Both the position numbers and the translations under genes were made by a program. A stretch of 34,324 nt of DNA. It comes from Deltaproteobacteria bacterium (GTDB lineage: Bacteria > Myxococcota_A > UBA9160). The notes under the pieces are model-generated. The model was not told the DNA's origin, searched no databases, and was given only the letters and a program-made list of their open reading frames with translations. Within the stretch, counting starts at the first letter, position 1. Each line of letters starts with the position of its first letter. The stretch is taken from NCBI GenBank assembly GCA_020849175.1, contig JADLGR010000042.1, forward strand, positions 1 through 34,324. Reading direction: 5' to 3'. This document shows, in pieces, positions 7,489-15,616 of the stretch.

Positions 7489-8262
7489 GTGTCGGACGCC
7501 AGTGCCGCGGAAGTCCCTTCTGCACTGATCCGCCTCGACCGGGTTTCGCGCTGGTACACGCGCGGCGTCGACGAGGTGCACGCGCTCGAGGATTGCTCGC
7601 TCGAGGTGGAGTCGGGCCACTTCGCCGCCTTCATGGGTCCGTCGGGATCCGGGAAGTCCACGCTGCTCAACCTCGTCTCGGGCATCGACCGGCCGAGCGC
7701 AGGCGAGGTCCGCGTCGCGGGGCAGCTCCTCAACGACCTGACCGAGGACGAGCTCGCTGCATGGCGAGCGCGGCACGTCGGGCTCATCTTCCAGTTCTTC
7801 AACCTCGTCCCTGTGCTCTCGGCCCGTGACAACGTCGCGCTGCCGCTCCTGCTCACGAATCTGCCGCGCGCGGAGCGCTGGCGTCGCGCGGAGATCGCGC
7901 TCCGCGTCGTCGGACTCGAACATCGCACCGGACATTCGCCGCGAACGCTCTCCGGCGGCGAGCAGCAGCGGGTCGCGATCGCGCGGGCGCTCGTGAGCGA
8001 TCCCGACCTCATCGTCGCGGACGAGCCGACCGGCGACCTCGACGCGAAGAACGCCGAGGCGACGCTCGGCCTGCTGCGCCAGCTCAAGGACGAGTTCGGC
8101 AAGACCGTGGTGATGGTGACGCACGACCCGCGCGCGCTGCGCTTCGTCGACCAGGTCTTCCATCTGGACAAGGGCATCCTGCTCGAAGGCGAGGACGCGC
8201 GACGAGCGCACGATGCACTCGTGCTCGCGGCGGGAGGAGCGCCGGCGGCGGCCGGGGCATGA
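7489..8262 (+). CDS. ABC exporter ATPase (LolD/MacB type)
   Basis: The 257-aa subunit has Walker A GPSGSGKST (50-58), a Q-loop (IFQFFNLVPVLSA), the signature LSGGEQQRVAIARAL and Walker B LIVADEPTGDLD, plus the switch His in MVTHDPR. The GE/QQRVAIARAL and DEPTGDLD forms are typical of the LolD/MacB/FtsE group, whose permeases are of the FtsX type. It would drive the permeases encoded immediately downstream. The start is the GTG at 7489, divergent from the MFS gene. TAGCCT (7475-7480) lies 8 nt before it and no Shine-Dalgarno site is visible, so the transcript may be leaderless or nearly so. Its end overlaps the next ORF by 4 bp (ATGA), which suggests translational coupling. Confidence 0.92.
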   Translation: MSDASAAEVPSALIRLDRVSRWYTRGVDEVHALEDCSLEVESGHFAAFMGPSGSGKSTLLNLVSGIDRPSAGEVRVAGQLLNDLTEDELAAWRARHVGLIFQFFNLVPVLSARDNVALPLLLTNLPRAERWRRAEIALRVVGLEHRTGHSPRTLSGGEQQRVAIARALVSDPDLIVADEPTGDLDAKNAEATLGLLRQLKDEFGKTVVMVTHDPRALRFVDQVFHLDKGILLEGEDARRAHDALVLAAGGAPAAAGA

Positions 8263-9422
8263 GTCACCTGCGCCTCGTTCTCGCGAACCTGGGGCGCAGC
8301 CCGCTGCGCTCGTTGCTGACCGGCGGCGCGATCGCGCTGGCGGTGCTGCTCGTCTGCATCCTGCTCACGATGCCGGCAGGGCTCGATGCGCTGCTCAACC
8401 GCATCGCGAGCAACACGCGAATCTCGGTCGTCAACAAGGCTGGCCTCGTCTATCCGATGCCCTACGCCTTCGCGCGCAAGATCCGCGCGCTGCCGGGCGT
8501 CGAGGACGCGATGGCGCAGGTCTGGTTCGGCGGCGCATTCGAGGAGGAGGGCCGCGTGACCTTCCCGAACTTCGCAGTCGAGACCGACCACGTGGAGCGC
8601 GTGTATCCGGACTGGAACATCTCGCCGCAGGGGCTCGCCGACTTCAAGCGCTATCGCGACGGCGCGATCGTCGGCCGCGAGACGATGAAGAAGTACGGCT
8701 GGAAGGTGGGCGACCGCATCACGCTGCGCAGCACGGTCTGGCCCGCCGATCTCGACCTGCGAATCGTCGCCGAGATCCCGAGCGACCGCGCACCGATCCT
8801 GTGGCTCAACTGGGAGTACCTCGCGCAGGCGCTCGAGGCGAAGGGGCGCAAGCTCGGGATCGCGGGCATCGTCTGGGTACGGGTCAGTGACCCGAAGGAA
8901 GTCAACTCCGTGATGCTGCGAATCCAGGAGCTGACGCGCAACAGCGAGGCCGAGACCTCGACGCAAACCGAGAAGAGCTTCTTCTCGTCGTTCTTCGGCT
9001 CGCTCGAGGGCTTCGTCACGATCCTGATGATCGTGACCGGGCTGGTCTCGCTGTGCATCGTGTTCATCGCGGGGAACACCGCGTCGATGGCGGTTCGCGA
9101 GCGTGCGGGCGAGATCGCAGTGCTCAAGGCGATCGGCTTTCGTGGCGCGACGATCTTCTCGATGCTGGTGGCCGAGACCGTCGTGCTCTCGGTGCTGGCG
9201 GGCGGGGCCGGAGTCGGCCTCGCGGTCCTGCTCACGCGCGCCCTGCGCGAGGCGGCGACGGGATCTGCGCAGCTCGGACCGCTCGGCGGCTTCATCGTCA
9301 ACCAGACGGTCGTCCTGCAGGGTCTCGCGCTCTCGCTGCTGATCGGTCTCGTCGCCGGGCTGATTCCGGCGTGGGGCGCAGCGCGCAAGCCGGTGGCGCA
9401 AACGCTGCGCGAGATCTTCTGA
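8259..9422 (+). CDS. ABC exporter permease, FtsX-like (first)
   Basis: The 387-aa protein has one N-terminal span (about 15-40), a periplasmic MacB-PCD-like domain (about 45-240), then three C-terminal spans (about 250-275, 300-330 and 350-375). It has the FtsX-domain phrase AVRERAGEIAVLKAIGF just after the second span. This is the MacB/LolC topology: the periplasmic part handles substrate or a partner protein, and the spans transmit ATPase movement mechanically. It is translated from an ATGA overlap with the ATPase gene and shares one base with the next permease gene. Lipoprotein extraction, peptide or lipid export are all possible, and the sequence does not decide. Confidence 0.9.
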   Translation: MSHLRLVLANLGRSPLRSLLTGGAIALAVLLVCILLTMPAGLDALLNRIASNTRISVVNKAGLVYPMPYAFARKIRALPGVEDAMAQVWFGGAFEEEGRVTFPNFAVETDHVERVYPDWNISPQGLADFKRYRDGAIVGRETMKKYGWKVGDRITLRSTVWPADLDLRIVAEIPSDRAPILWLNWEYLAQALEAKGRKLGIAGIVWVRVSDPKEVNSVMLRIQELTRNSEAETSTQTEKSFFSSFFGSLEGFVTILMIVTGLVSLCIVFIAGNTASMAVRERAGEIAVLKAIGFRGATIFSMLVAETVVLSVLAGGAGVGLAVLLTRALREAATGSAQLGPLGGFIVNQTVVLQGLALSLLIGLVAGLIPAWGAARKPVAQTLREIF

Positions 9423-10597
9423 TGCTCCCGGTCTCGTACTCGCTCGGGAACGTGGTGGCGCGGCCGGGGCGAAGCCTCGTGATGATCGTCGTCGTCGCGC
9501 TGGTCGTGGTGGCGTGCAGTCTGTTCCTCGGGCTGCTCTCGAGCCTGCGACGAACGGTTGCGACGACCGGTGACCCGATGAACCTCGTGGTCCTGCGCAA
9601 GGGCTCCGACAACGACGGGTCGAGTCAGATCACCCGCCTCGCATACGACTCGGTACGTTATCTCGACGGGATCGCGACGAGGGAGGACGGCGAGCGACTG
9701 GTGTCGCCCGAGCTGGTGGTGCAGCCGTTCTTCTGGACGAAGCAGGGAGGGCGAGAGAACGTGCTGGTGCGCGGTGTCGAGCCGCCGGCGTTCGACGTCC
9801 ATCGCGACGTCGCGATCGCCGAGGGACGGCCGCTGCGGCCGCGCATGGGTGAGGCGCTGGTCGGTAAGGCGCTGCGCGGCCGCTACCGCGGAGCGGAGCT
9901 GGGCGAAGTGCTCGAGTTCGGTCGCAACCGCTGGACCGTGGTGGGGATCCTCGAGTCCGGCGGCTCGTCGTTCGAGAGCGAGGTCTGGGTCGACGCCGCT
10001 GATCTGTCGAACGACGCACGGCGCATCAATCCGTACTCCGGAGTCCGGCTGCGTGCTGCGAGCGAGGCCGACCTCGTGTCGATCAAGGCACGAGTCGATT
10101 CCGATCCGCGCTACGCGCTCGAGGCGTCGCGGGAGAGCGAGTACTACGCGAAGCAAGCCGAGACTGCGGGCTCGCTGACCTTTCTCGTGCTGGCGATCTC
10201 GATTCTCGCCGGAACCGGCGCCGGCTTCGGTGCAGCGAACACGATGTACGCGTCCGTGCAGTCTCGAACGGCGGAGATCGGGACCCTTCGTGCGCTCGGA
10301 TTCCCGCGTGGCGCGATCCTGCTCTCGTTCGAGATCGAGGCCGTCGTGCTCGCGCTGGCGGGGTTCGCGCTCGGAGCGGCGCTCTCACTCGCGCTGGCCG
10401 AGGTGCTGCGGCACGTGCTCGGAGGCGTCACGTTCGGTGCGCGCACGTTCACGACGAACGTCGTCACGCTCTCGATCACTGCGAAGGACCTCGTCCTCGC
10501 GTTCGGGCTCTCGCTCGGCATCGGACTGTTCGGCGGGCTCGGGCCCGCGTGGCGTGCGGCGCGACTGCGCCCCATCGAAGCGCTGCGAAAGGCGTAG
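9422..10597 (+). CDS. ABC exporter permease, FtsX-like (second)
   Basis: This 391-aa permease has the same topology as its upstream neighbour. There is an N-terminal span (about 18-42), a periplasmic domain (about 45-245), then three spans ending in the family's AWRAARLRPIEALRKA tail. The FtsX-domain phrase SRTAEIGTLRALGFPRGAI follows the second span. Two different permeases imply a heterodimeric transporter, as in LolCE or DevC-type systems with split subunits. The ATG shares a base with the upstream stop (TGATG), so translation is coupled. The open frame extends upstream inside the previous gene, but that part has no homology. The adaptor gene follows 16 bp downstream. Confidence 0.9.
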   Translation: MLPVSYSLGNVVARPGRSLVMIVVVALVVVACSLFLGLLSSLRRTVATTGDPMNLVVLRKGSDNDGSSQITRLAYDSVRYLDGIATREDGERLVSPELVVQPFFWTKQGGRENVLVRGVEPPAFDVHRDVAIAEGRPLRPRMGEALVGKALRGRYRGAELGEVLEFGRNRWTVVGILESGGSSFESEVWVDAADLSNDARRINPYSGVRLRAASEADLVSIKARVDSDPRYALEASRESEYYAKQAETAGSLTFLVLAISILAGTGAGFGAANTMYASVQSRTAEIGTLRALGFPRGAILLSFEIEAVVLALAGFALGAALSLALAEVLRHVLGGVTFGARTFTTNVVTLSITAKDLVLAFGLSLGIGLFGGLGPAWRAARLRPIEALRKA

Positions 10598-10613
10598 ACG
10601 GAGAAGGGAGCCC

Positions 10614-11816
10614 ATGGGACAGGGGAGCGAGGGAAAGGAGCAGCTGCGGGCAGACCTCGCGGCGCTGCGCATGGAACGCCGGGACGACGCGGCCGTGCGG
10701 CGCAGCGCGCGCCGACACCGGCGCCGCTGGCCCTGGCTGGTGCTGGCGCTCGCGATCGGGGCCGGCGCCGTGGCGCTGCTCGTCACGCGTGCGCTGCCCG
10801 TACGAACTGCGCGCGCGAGCGTGTCGGCACAGGCCGCGACGCAGCCCGTTCCCGTCCTCTCGGGCGCCGGATACCTCGTTCCCGGTGACCGAGTGGTGGC
10901 CGTCGGCGCACGCGTCCCGGGGCGTGTCGCACGCTATCTGGTCGACGAAGGCGACCGCGTGAAGAAGGGACAGGCGCTCGTCGAGCTGGACGACCGCGAG
11001 TACCGCGCAGCGGTCGCGCGTGCGAGCGCTCGTCTGTCCTCGGCGAAGGCACGCGCGGATCTGGCCCGCGCGCAGCTCGCCCGGGGCCGCGAGCTGCGTG
11101 CGCGCGACTCGCTCTCGAAGGAGGAGTTCGACATTCGCTCGAACGAGCTCGCGCTGTCGGAAGCCGGCATCGCCGAGGCCGAGGCGGCGCTACAGGAGGC
11201 GGAGCTCGAGCTCGAGCACACGGTCCTGCGGGCGCCGAGCGATGCGATCGTGCTCGCGAAGCTCAAGGAGGCTGGAGAGATCGCCGTGCCCGGCGGCTTC
11301 TCGGGCTCGGGTGATCTCGTGCGTTTGGCGAACATGACCGAGGTACGCGCCGAGATCGACATCAACGAGAGCGATCTCCCACGCATCCACCTGGGACAGC
11401 GTGCGGAGGTGACGCCCGACGCGGCGCCCGACACACGCTATCCCGCACGCGTCGTGAAGCTCTATCCACAGGTCGACCGCCAGAAGGGAACGCTCAAGGT
11501 CGAGGTGCGTCTCGACACGCCGGACGAGCGCCTTCTCCCCGACATGAGTGCGCGGGTCGCATTCCTCGGCGAGCCTCCGGCGGCCGGTGCAGGGGTGGGG
11601 CAGGTTCTCGTACCGACCGCTGCGATGCACCGCGGCCCCGATGGTCGAAGCTTCGTCTGGGTGGTCGAGGACGGTCGTGCGCGTCAGACGTTCGTCGAGC
11701 AGGCCGGCATCCTCGGCGACGCGGTGCGAGTGACATCGGGCCTGACCGGAACCGAAGAGGTGGTGGTCAGCGAGCCTCCCGAACGGGACGGCCAGCGAGT
11801 ACGGGCCGCACCCTGA
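10614..11816 (+). CDS. periplasmic adaptor (membrane fusion) protein of the ABC exporter
   Basis: The 400-aa protein has a cytosolic basic N terminus, one membrane span (about 39-61), and the split biotinyl-lipoyl domain of HlyD/DevB/MacA adaptors. The first half is PGRVARYLVDEGDRVKKGQ and the second is LRAPSDAIVLAKLKEAGEI. Between the halves lies a helical hairpin (about 125-205) rich in Ala, Arg and Glu. Then come beta-barrel and membrane-proximal domains (LVRLANMTEVRAEIDINESD, 11305-11400). Such adaptors link an inner-membrane exporter to an outer-membrane channel or guide the substrate across the periplasm. The start has GAAGGGAG just upstream. With the ATPase and two permeases it forms a complete four-gene exporter. 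No outer-membrane TolC-type gene is in the window. Confidence 0.9.
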   Translation: MGQGSEGKEQLRADLAALRMERRDDAAVRRSARRHRRRWPWLVLALAIGAGAVALLVTRALPVRTARASVSAQAATQPVPVLSGAGYLVPGDRVVAVGARVPGRVARYLVDEGDRVKKGQALVELDDREYRAAVARASARLSSAKARADLARAQLARGRELRARDSLSKEEFDIRSNELALSEAGIAEAEAALQEAELELEHTVLRAPSDAIVLAKLKEAGEIAVPGGFSGSGDLVRLANMTEVRAEIDINESDLPRIHLGQRAEVTPDAAPDTRYPARVVKLYPQVDRQKGTLKVEVRLDTPDERLLPDMSARVAFLGEPPAAGAGVGQVLVPTAAMHRGPDGRSFVWVVEDGRARQTFVEQAGILGDAVRVTSGLTGTEEVVVSEPPERDGQRVRAAP

Positions 11817-11832
11817 CCGCGGAACGGCCTTT

Positions 11833-11864
11833 CGCCGGAGCGCCTGTGCGGCTAGGCTCCGGCG
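11833..11864. repeat. 9-bp inverted repeat after the exporter operon
   Basis: CGCCGGAGC (11833-11841) and GCTCCGGCG (11856-11864) form a perfect 9-bp stem around a 14-nt loop, 17 nt after the adaptor stop. There is no T-tract, so it may be a weak or factor-dependent terminator. TAGGCT (11853-11858) lies within it and resembles a -10 box for the small gene at 11899, with only a poor -35 match (TTTCGC, 17 nt upstream). Confidence 0.4.
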
Positions 11865-11898
11865 CCCGCATGGCGCGGCAGCGGGCAGGAGGATTCGG

Positions 11899-12030
11899 AT
11901 GTCGTCGAACTCGTCCAGCGGCCAGCCCGATCGTGTCGCCATCCTGTACGTCCTGTGCGGGATCCCCGCGATGACCGGGTTCTTCGTCCTCCTGTTCGTT
12001 CTCGTTCACCTCTTCGACATCCCCGCCTAG
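11899..12030 (+). CDS. 43-aa single-span membrane protein
   Basis: This small ORF is supported by an ideal AGGAGG (11887-11892) placed 6 nt before the ATG, and by its composition. A polar Ser/Asn-rich start (about 1-12) is followed by one long hydrophobic segment (about 13-39) with the pattern VAILYVLCGIPAMTGFFVL, and it ends at FDIPA. It would insert in the inner membrane as a single helix. I do not recognise a family. It lies 82 bp after the exporter adaptor gene and may be an accessory subunit of that ABC system, as many tiny membrane proteins are, or an independent gene. The 183 bp after it hold no gene but include a notably AT-rich patch (12141-12180). Confidence 0.65.
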   Translation: MSSNSSSGQPDRVAILYVLCGIPAMTGFFVLLFVLVHLFDIPA

Positions 12031-12213
12031 CGCTCGCGCGGCAGTGCGCAGCGGCTGCGGCGCGCCTGCGCGCGGCGGTTGCGAAGCTGCACCGGCAGGA
12101 GTTCGCGTGGGGCCCCTGCGGCGGCTCGCATTTCTCGCAGCAGAAATAAAAGCCTTTTGAGATCGGATACTTAGGCTCAAGCAGCCGGCGTGCGGCACCG
12201 AACCGCGCTGGTG

Positions 12214-12969
12214 ATGAGAGGCTCGCGCCGCGCCACCTCCCTCGGGCTCTCGACGCTGGTCACCGCACTGTGCCTCGGTGCAGGATGCGCGACGGCGCCC
12301 CGACCGGTTGCATCCGAGCGCGCTCCGCACTTCTTCGAGGCGCCGACGTCCGACGATCCGTGGACGCCGCAGATCGCGAGCTGGCAGGCGCGCGAGCGTG
12401 CCCTGCCGGATGTGGAGCTGCTGCGCCCGGCAGCCCCCGTATCCAACCCGGCGGCAGCCGCGAGCGCGGCCGGCCGGGCCGACGGTGCGACGAAGCCCCG
12501 CGGTGACCTGCGCAGCGAGTACTTCGCCTTCCGCGCCGAGCGCAAGCGGGATCTGGCGCGCGAGGTGGCGGCGTGGATCCAGTCGACGTCGAAGCAGCAC
12601 TACATCCCCGACGGTCCGGTCGACCACTGGGCGACGCTCGCCGAGACGCTCGCCCGCAACGGCGACGACTGCGACGGTCTCGAGCTGCTCACCTACCACA
12701 CCCTGCGCGACCTCGGCTTCCGCGAAGACGAGGTCTACCGCGCGATCGTGTTCCGGCCTTCCGATCGCCAACACCACATGGTGACGCTCTGGTTCGAACG
12801 TCGCGACGATCCGTGGGTCATCGATCCGACGGGCGCCATGACCCATGGCATGCCGCATCTGTCCGAGGTCCCCGGCTGGGTGCCGCTCAAGGTCTTCAGC
12901 GAGACCGAGGAGTTCACGGTTCGGGGGCAGAGCCTCGAGAGCCTGATCGCCGGGCGCACGCCCCGCTAG
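12214..12969 (+). CDS. transglutaminase-like (papain-fold) lipoprotein
   Basis: The 251-aa product starts with a basic n-region, a hydrophobic core and the lipobox LGAGC with Cys25, so it should be a lipid-anchored envelope protein. A linker (about 30-100) follows. Then comes a domain with the order of a Cys-His-Asp transglutaminase-like protease: Cys153 in RNGDDCDGLELLTY, His187/His188 in QHHMVTLWFE and Asp204 in WVIDPTGA. This is the layout of the bacterial transglutaminase-like Cys proteinase families. Substrate and reaction are unknown. I chose the ATG at 12214 because it begins a normal lipoprotein signal; a GTG at 12190 would add 8 residues. No clear Shine-Dalgarno site is visible for either. 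An AT-rich segment at 12141-12180, with GATACT at 12166-12171, may hold the promoter. Confidence 0.72.
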   Translation: MRGSRRATSLGLSTLVTALCLGAGCATAPRPVASERAPHFFEAPTSDDPWTPQIASWQARERALPDVELLRPAAPVSNPAAAASAAGRADGATKPRGDLRSEYFAFRAERKRDLAREVAAWIQSTSKQHYIPDGPVDHWATLAETLARNGDDCDGLELLTYHTLRDLGFREDEVYRAIVFRPSDRQHHMVTLWFERRDDPWVIDPTGAMTHGMPHLSEVPGWVPLKVFSETEEFTVRGQSLESLIAGRTPR

Positions 12970-13022
12970 GGCGCGTAGACGCGCGGGGGACGGGACGTCC
13001 CGGCTTCGAGCTCCAGCTTCCG

Positions 13023-13050
13023 TTGACGCACGGAGCCTCGCTGCAATACT
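13023..13050 (+). promoter_or_regulatory. sigma-70-type promoter of the BMP transporter operon
   Basis: TTGACG (13023-13028), a 16-nt spacer, then AATACT (13045-13050). The -10 box ends 8 nt before the ATG at 13059, so transcription should begin within about 2 nt of the start codon. No Shine-Dalgarno site lies between, which suggests a leaderless mRNA. Confidence 0.55.
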
Positions 13051-13058
13051 CGCGCGCC

Positions 13059-14078
13059 ATGGCGCTGCGAGCCGCTCTTGCCGTCGCGGGAGGTCTCGTG
13101 ATGGGGCTGCTCGCCGGGTGTGGCGAGCAGGCCGATGCGCCGACCCCCGCGTCCGGCGCACCGAAGGCCCTGCGCGTCGCGTTGCTGACGCCCGGGTCGA
13201 TCTCGGACGGGGGCTGGAACCAGGCGGCCTACGACGGACTTCGGCGCATCCAGACGGAGCTCGGCGCCGAGATCAGCAACGTCGAGACGAAGACTCCCGC
13301 GCAGTTCGAGGAGGAGTTCCGCAGCTACGGCCAGGCGGGGTTTGATCTCGTCTTCGGCCACGGCTTCGAGTACCAGGAGGCCGCGGCGAAGGTGGCGCCC
13401 GCTTTCCCGAAGACCGTCTTCATCACGACGTCCGGCAACACCGTACGCCCGAACGTCGCGCCGATGGTCTTCGAGCTCGAGCAGGCGACGTATCTGTGTG
13501 GCGTACTCGCGGCGCGGATGACGAAGACAGGCCGCCTCGGCCTGATCGGCGGCATCGACCTGCCGTCGATCCGGAGCACCTTCCTGGCCTTCCGGGCCGG
13601 CGCGCAGTCCGTGCGGCCGGACGTCTCGGTCCGCGAGGTCTTCCTCGGACGCTTCGACGACGTCGGCGCTGCGCGCGAGGCAGCGCTCGCACTGATGGAC
13701 GAAGGCGCCGACCTCCTCCTGCACCAGGCGAACGATGCGGGACGTGGCGTATTCCAGGCGGTGCAGGAGCGCGCGAAGCAGGGCCAGCAGGTCTACGCCT
13801 TCGGCACCAACCGCAACCAGAACGCCATGGCGCCGGACGTCGTCCTCGCATCCGCCGTGCTCGACGTTCCGGCGGCCTTCGTCGAAGTCGCGCGGCGCGT
13901 GAAGGAAGGGCGTTTCAAGGCCGCACCGATCCGCCTCGGGATGAACGAAGGCATCGTGAGCTTCGTGCTGAACGCGGGCCTCGCGAGCCGCATTCCGGCA
14001 CCCGTCCTGCAGGAACTCGTGCAGGACACCGCCCGGATCCGGTCCGGTGAGCTGAAGGTGCCGCGGGGCGAGTTCTGA
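13059..14078 (+). CDS. BMP-family ABC substrate-binding lipoprotein
   Basis: The 339-aa protein starts with a lipoprotein signal ending LLAGC (Cys21). It continues with the Bmp/PnrA fold: LRVALLTPGSISDGGWNQAA (about 35-55) is the conserved N-terminal beta strand and ligand-loop region, and LVFGHGFEYQEAAAKVAPAFP is the second family signature. Later come ELEQATYLCGVLAARMTKTG and LLLHQANDAGRGVFQAV. PnrA/TmpC and related proteins bind purine nucleosides outside the inner membrane and hand them to an ABC importer. A nucleoside or related nucleobase is therefore the likely ligand. It is the first gene of a four-gene importer. The stop overlaps the apparent CTG start of the ATPase gene. A promoter at 13023-13050 suggests leaderless translation. 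Confidence 0.92.
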   Translation: MALRAALAVAGGLVMGLLAGCGEQADAPTPASGAPKALRVALLTPGSISDGGWNQAAYDGLRRIQTELGAEISNVETKTPAQFEEEFRSYGQAGFDLVFGHGFEYQEAAAKVAPAFPKTVFITTSGNTVRPNVAPMVFELEQATYLCGVLAARMTKTGRLGLIGGIDLPSIRSTFLAFRAGAQSVRPDVSVREVFLGRFDDVGAAREAALALMDEGADLLLHQANDAGRGVFQAVQERAKQGQQVYAFGTNRNQNAMAPDVVLASAVLDVPAAFVEVARRVKEGRFKAAPIRLGMNEGIVSFVLNAGLASRIPAPVLQELVQDTARIRSGELKVPRGEF

Positions 14079-15616
14079 CGGGCTCCCGTCCTTCCGCGGT
14101 CTCGTTCGTCGAGATTTCGAAGTCGTTCGTTCCCGGCCTGCGTGCGCTCGACCACGTCTCGCTCGAGATCGCGCACGGCGAGATCCACGCCCTGCTCGGC
14201 GAGAACGGCGCCGGAAAGTCGACGCTCGTGCACGTGCTGGCGGGACTGGTGCGCCCGGACGCAGGAGAGCTCGCGCTCGGCGGCGACTCCGTCGACGTCG
14301 CACGCTGGTCACCCCGCGCCGCACTGCGCGCCGGCGTGGCGATGGTGCACCAGCACTCGGCGCTCGTTCCGGCGATGACCGTGCCGGAGAACCTGTTCTT
14401 CGGCGGACCCCGGACCGGCGCGATCTTCCGACCCGCGCGCGAGCGGAGCCGGGCCGAGGCGCTCGCACGCCGCTTCGGCCTCGAGGTTCCGCTCGGAGCG
14501 CGCGTCGACACGCTGTCGGTTGGCCAGCGGCAGCGCGCCGAGATCCTGCGCGCGCTCGACCGTGGGGCACGCGTGCTGATCCTCGACGAGCCCACCGCTG
14601 CGCTGACCCCCGGCGAAACCGTCGCGCTGTTTCCGGCGCTGCGCCGGCTCGCCGAGGCCGGGCGGGCGGTGATCTTCATCTCGCACAAGCTCGCCGAGAT
14701 CGAGGGCCTCGCCGATCGCGTCAGCGTGCTGCGCCGCGGCCGGCTGGAAGGCACCGTCAGCGCGCGCGAGACGAGTGGAGCGGAGCTCGGCAAGATGATG
14801 CTGGGGCGGGACCTGCCGCCGCTCGTCCGAGCGACACGTCCACGTGTCGAGGCGTCGGACGCTGCGTTCGCGCTCCGAGGCCTCGAGGCGCCGGGTGTGC
14901 GCGAGGCGAGCCGGCTGCGGGGACTCGATCTCGAGCTGGCGTTCGGCGAGATCGTCGGCGTCGCGGGAATCGATGGCAACGGACAGCGCGAGCTAGAAGA
15001 AGTCCTGGTCGGCGTACGCCGTCCGACCGCGGGTCGCATCCTGGTCGCAGGGCGCGCGGTGGCGCCGGGCGTGCGCTCGCTGCGCGCGGCCGGCGTCGCA
15101 CACCTGTCCGGCGAGCGCGAGCGCGGCGGTCTCGTTCCCGGAATGACCATCACCGAGAACCTCGCACTGAAGGGCTCCTATGACGATCGGCGCTTCTTTC
15201 GTGGAGGGCTCTGGCGGCGTAGCGCCGCGCTGGCGACCGCGCTCGAGAGCGTGCGGCGCTTCGGCATCGAGCCACCGGATCCCGCACGCGACGTGGGAAC
15301 CCTCTCGGGAGGCAACGCGCAGAAGGTGGCCGTCGCGCGCGAGCTGGGCTCCGGCGCGCGCGTACTGATCGCGTGCAACCCGACCCGCGGCCTCGATGTC
15401 GGCTCGGCCCGCTTCGTCCACGAGCAAGTCCTCGCGCTGCGCGCGGCAGGGGGCGCGGTGCTGCTGATCTCGACCGAGCTCGACGAGGTGCTCGGCCTCT
15501 CGGATCGCGCCGTCGCCCTGGTCCGCGGCCGCTTCGTCGCGCTGCCGCAGGGTGCGGATGCCGCCGCGATCGGCGCCGTATTGCTCGGCGGCGCGAACTG
15601 CGAGGCGGCCGCGTGA
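14075..15616 (+). CDS. BMP-type nucleoside importer ATPase (two ABC domains), apparent CTG start
   Basis: The 513-aa subunit has two ABC domains. The first has Walker A GENGAGKST, signature LSVGQRQRAEI and Walker B VLILDEPTAAL. The second has the degenerate Walker A GIDGNGQREL, signature LSGGNAQKVAVARE and a Walker B without the catalytic Glu (VLIACNPTRGLDVG). This asymmetry is normal for the NupO/YufO and sugar-importer ATPases. Homology starts at VSFVEISKSF (codons from 14099), yet there is no ATG, GTG or TTG between the in-frame stop at 14048-14050 and 14228, which lies beyond Walker A. The best start is CTG at 14075, overlapping the upstream TGA like a usual ATGA junction. This would give 8 residues before the homology begins. 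A sequence error is the alternative. The stop overlaps the next GTG. Confidence 0.85.
   Translation: MTGSRPSAVSFVEISKSFVPGLRALDHVSLEIAHGEIHALLGENGAGKSTLVHVLAGLVRPDAGELALGGDSVDVARWSPRAALRAGVAMVHQHSALVPAMTVPENLFFGGPRTGAIFRPARERSRAEALARRFGLEVPLGARVDTLSVGQRQRAEILRALDRGARVLILDEPTAALTPGETVALFPALRRLAEAGRAVIFISHKLAEIEGLADRVSVLRRGRLEGTVSARETSGAELGKMMLGRDLPPLVRATRPRVEASDAAFALRGLEAPGVREASRLRGLDLELAFGEIVGVAGIDGNGQRELEEVLVGVRRPTAGRILVAGRAVAPGVRSLRAAGVAHLSGERERGGLVPGMTITENLALKGSYDDRRFFRGGLWRRSAALATALESVRRFGIEPPDPARDVGTLSGGNAQKVAVARELGSGARVLIACNPTRGLDVGSARFVHEQVLALRAAGGAVLLISTELDEVLGLSDRAVALVRGRFVALPQGADAAAIGAVLLGGANCEAAA

Noticed and set aside
6444-9401. 985-codon open frame on the minus strand
   Set aside because: It is antisense to the ABC ATPase and permease and out of frame with the AmpG-like gene. 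Composition is Arg/Glu/Asp-rich shadow sequence, and no family is recognisable.
12141-12180. AT-rich patch with short inverted repeats (AGCCT/AGGCT, TTGAG/CTCAA), considered as an attachment site or terminator
   Set aside because: The repeats are only 5 bp, there is no integrase, tRNA or duplication nearby, and no T-tract after a stable stem. A promoter is more likely but not proven.
12966-14570. 534-codon minus-strand frame
   Set aside because: It is antisense to the BMP lipoprotein, whose family motifs are clear on the plus strand.
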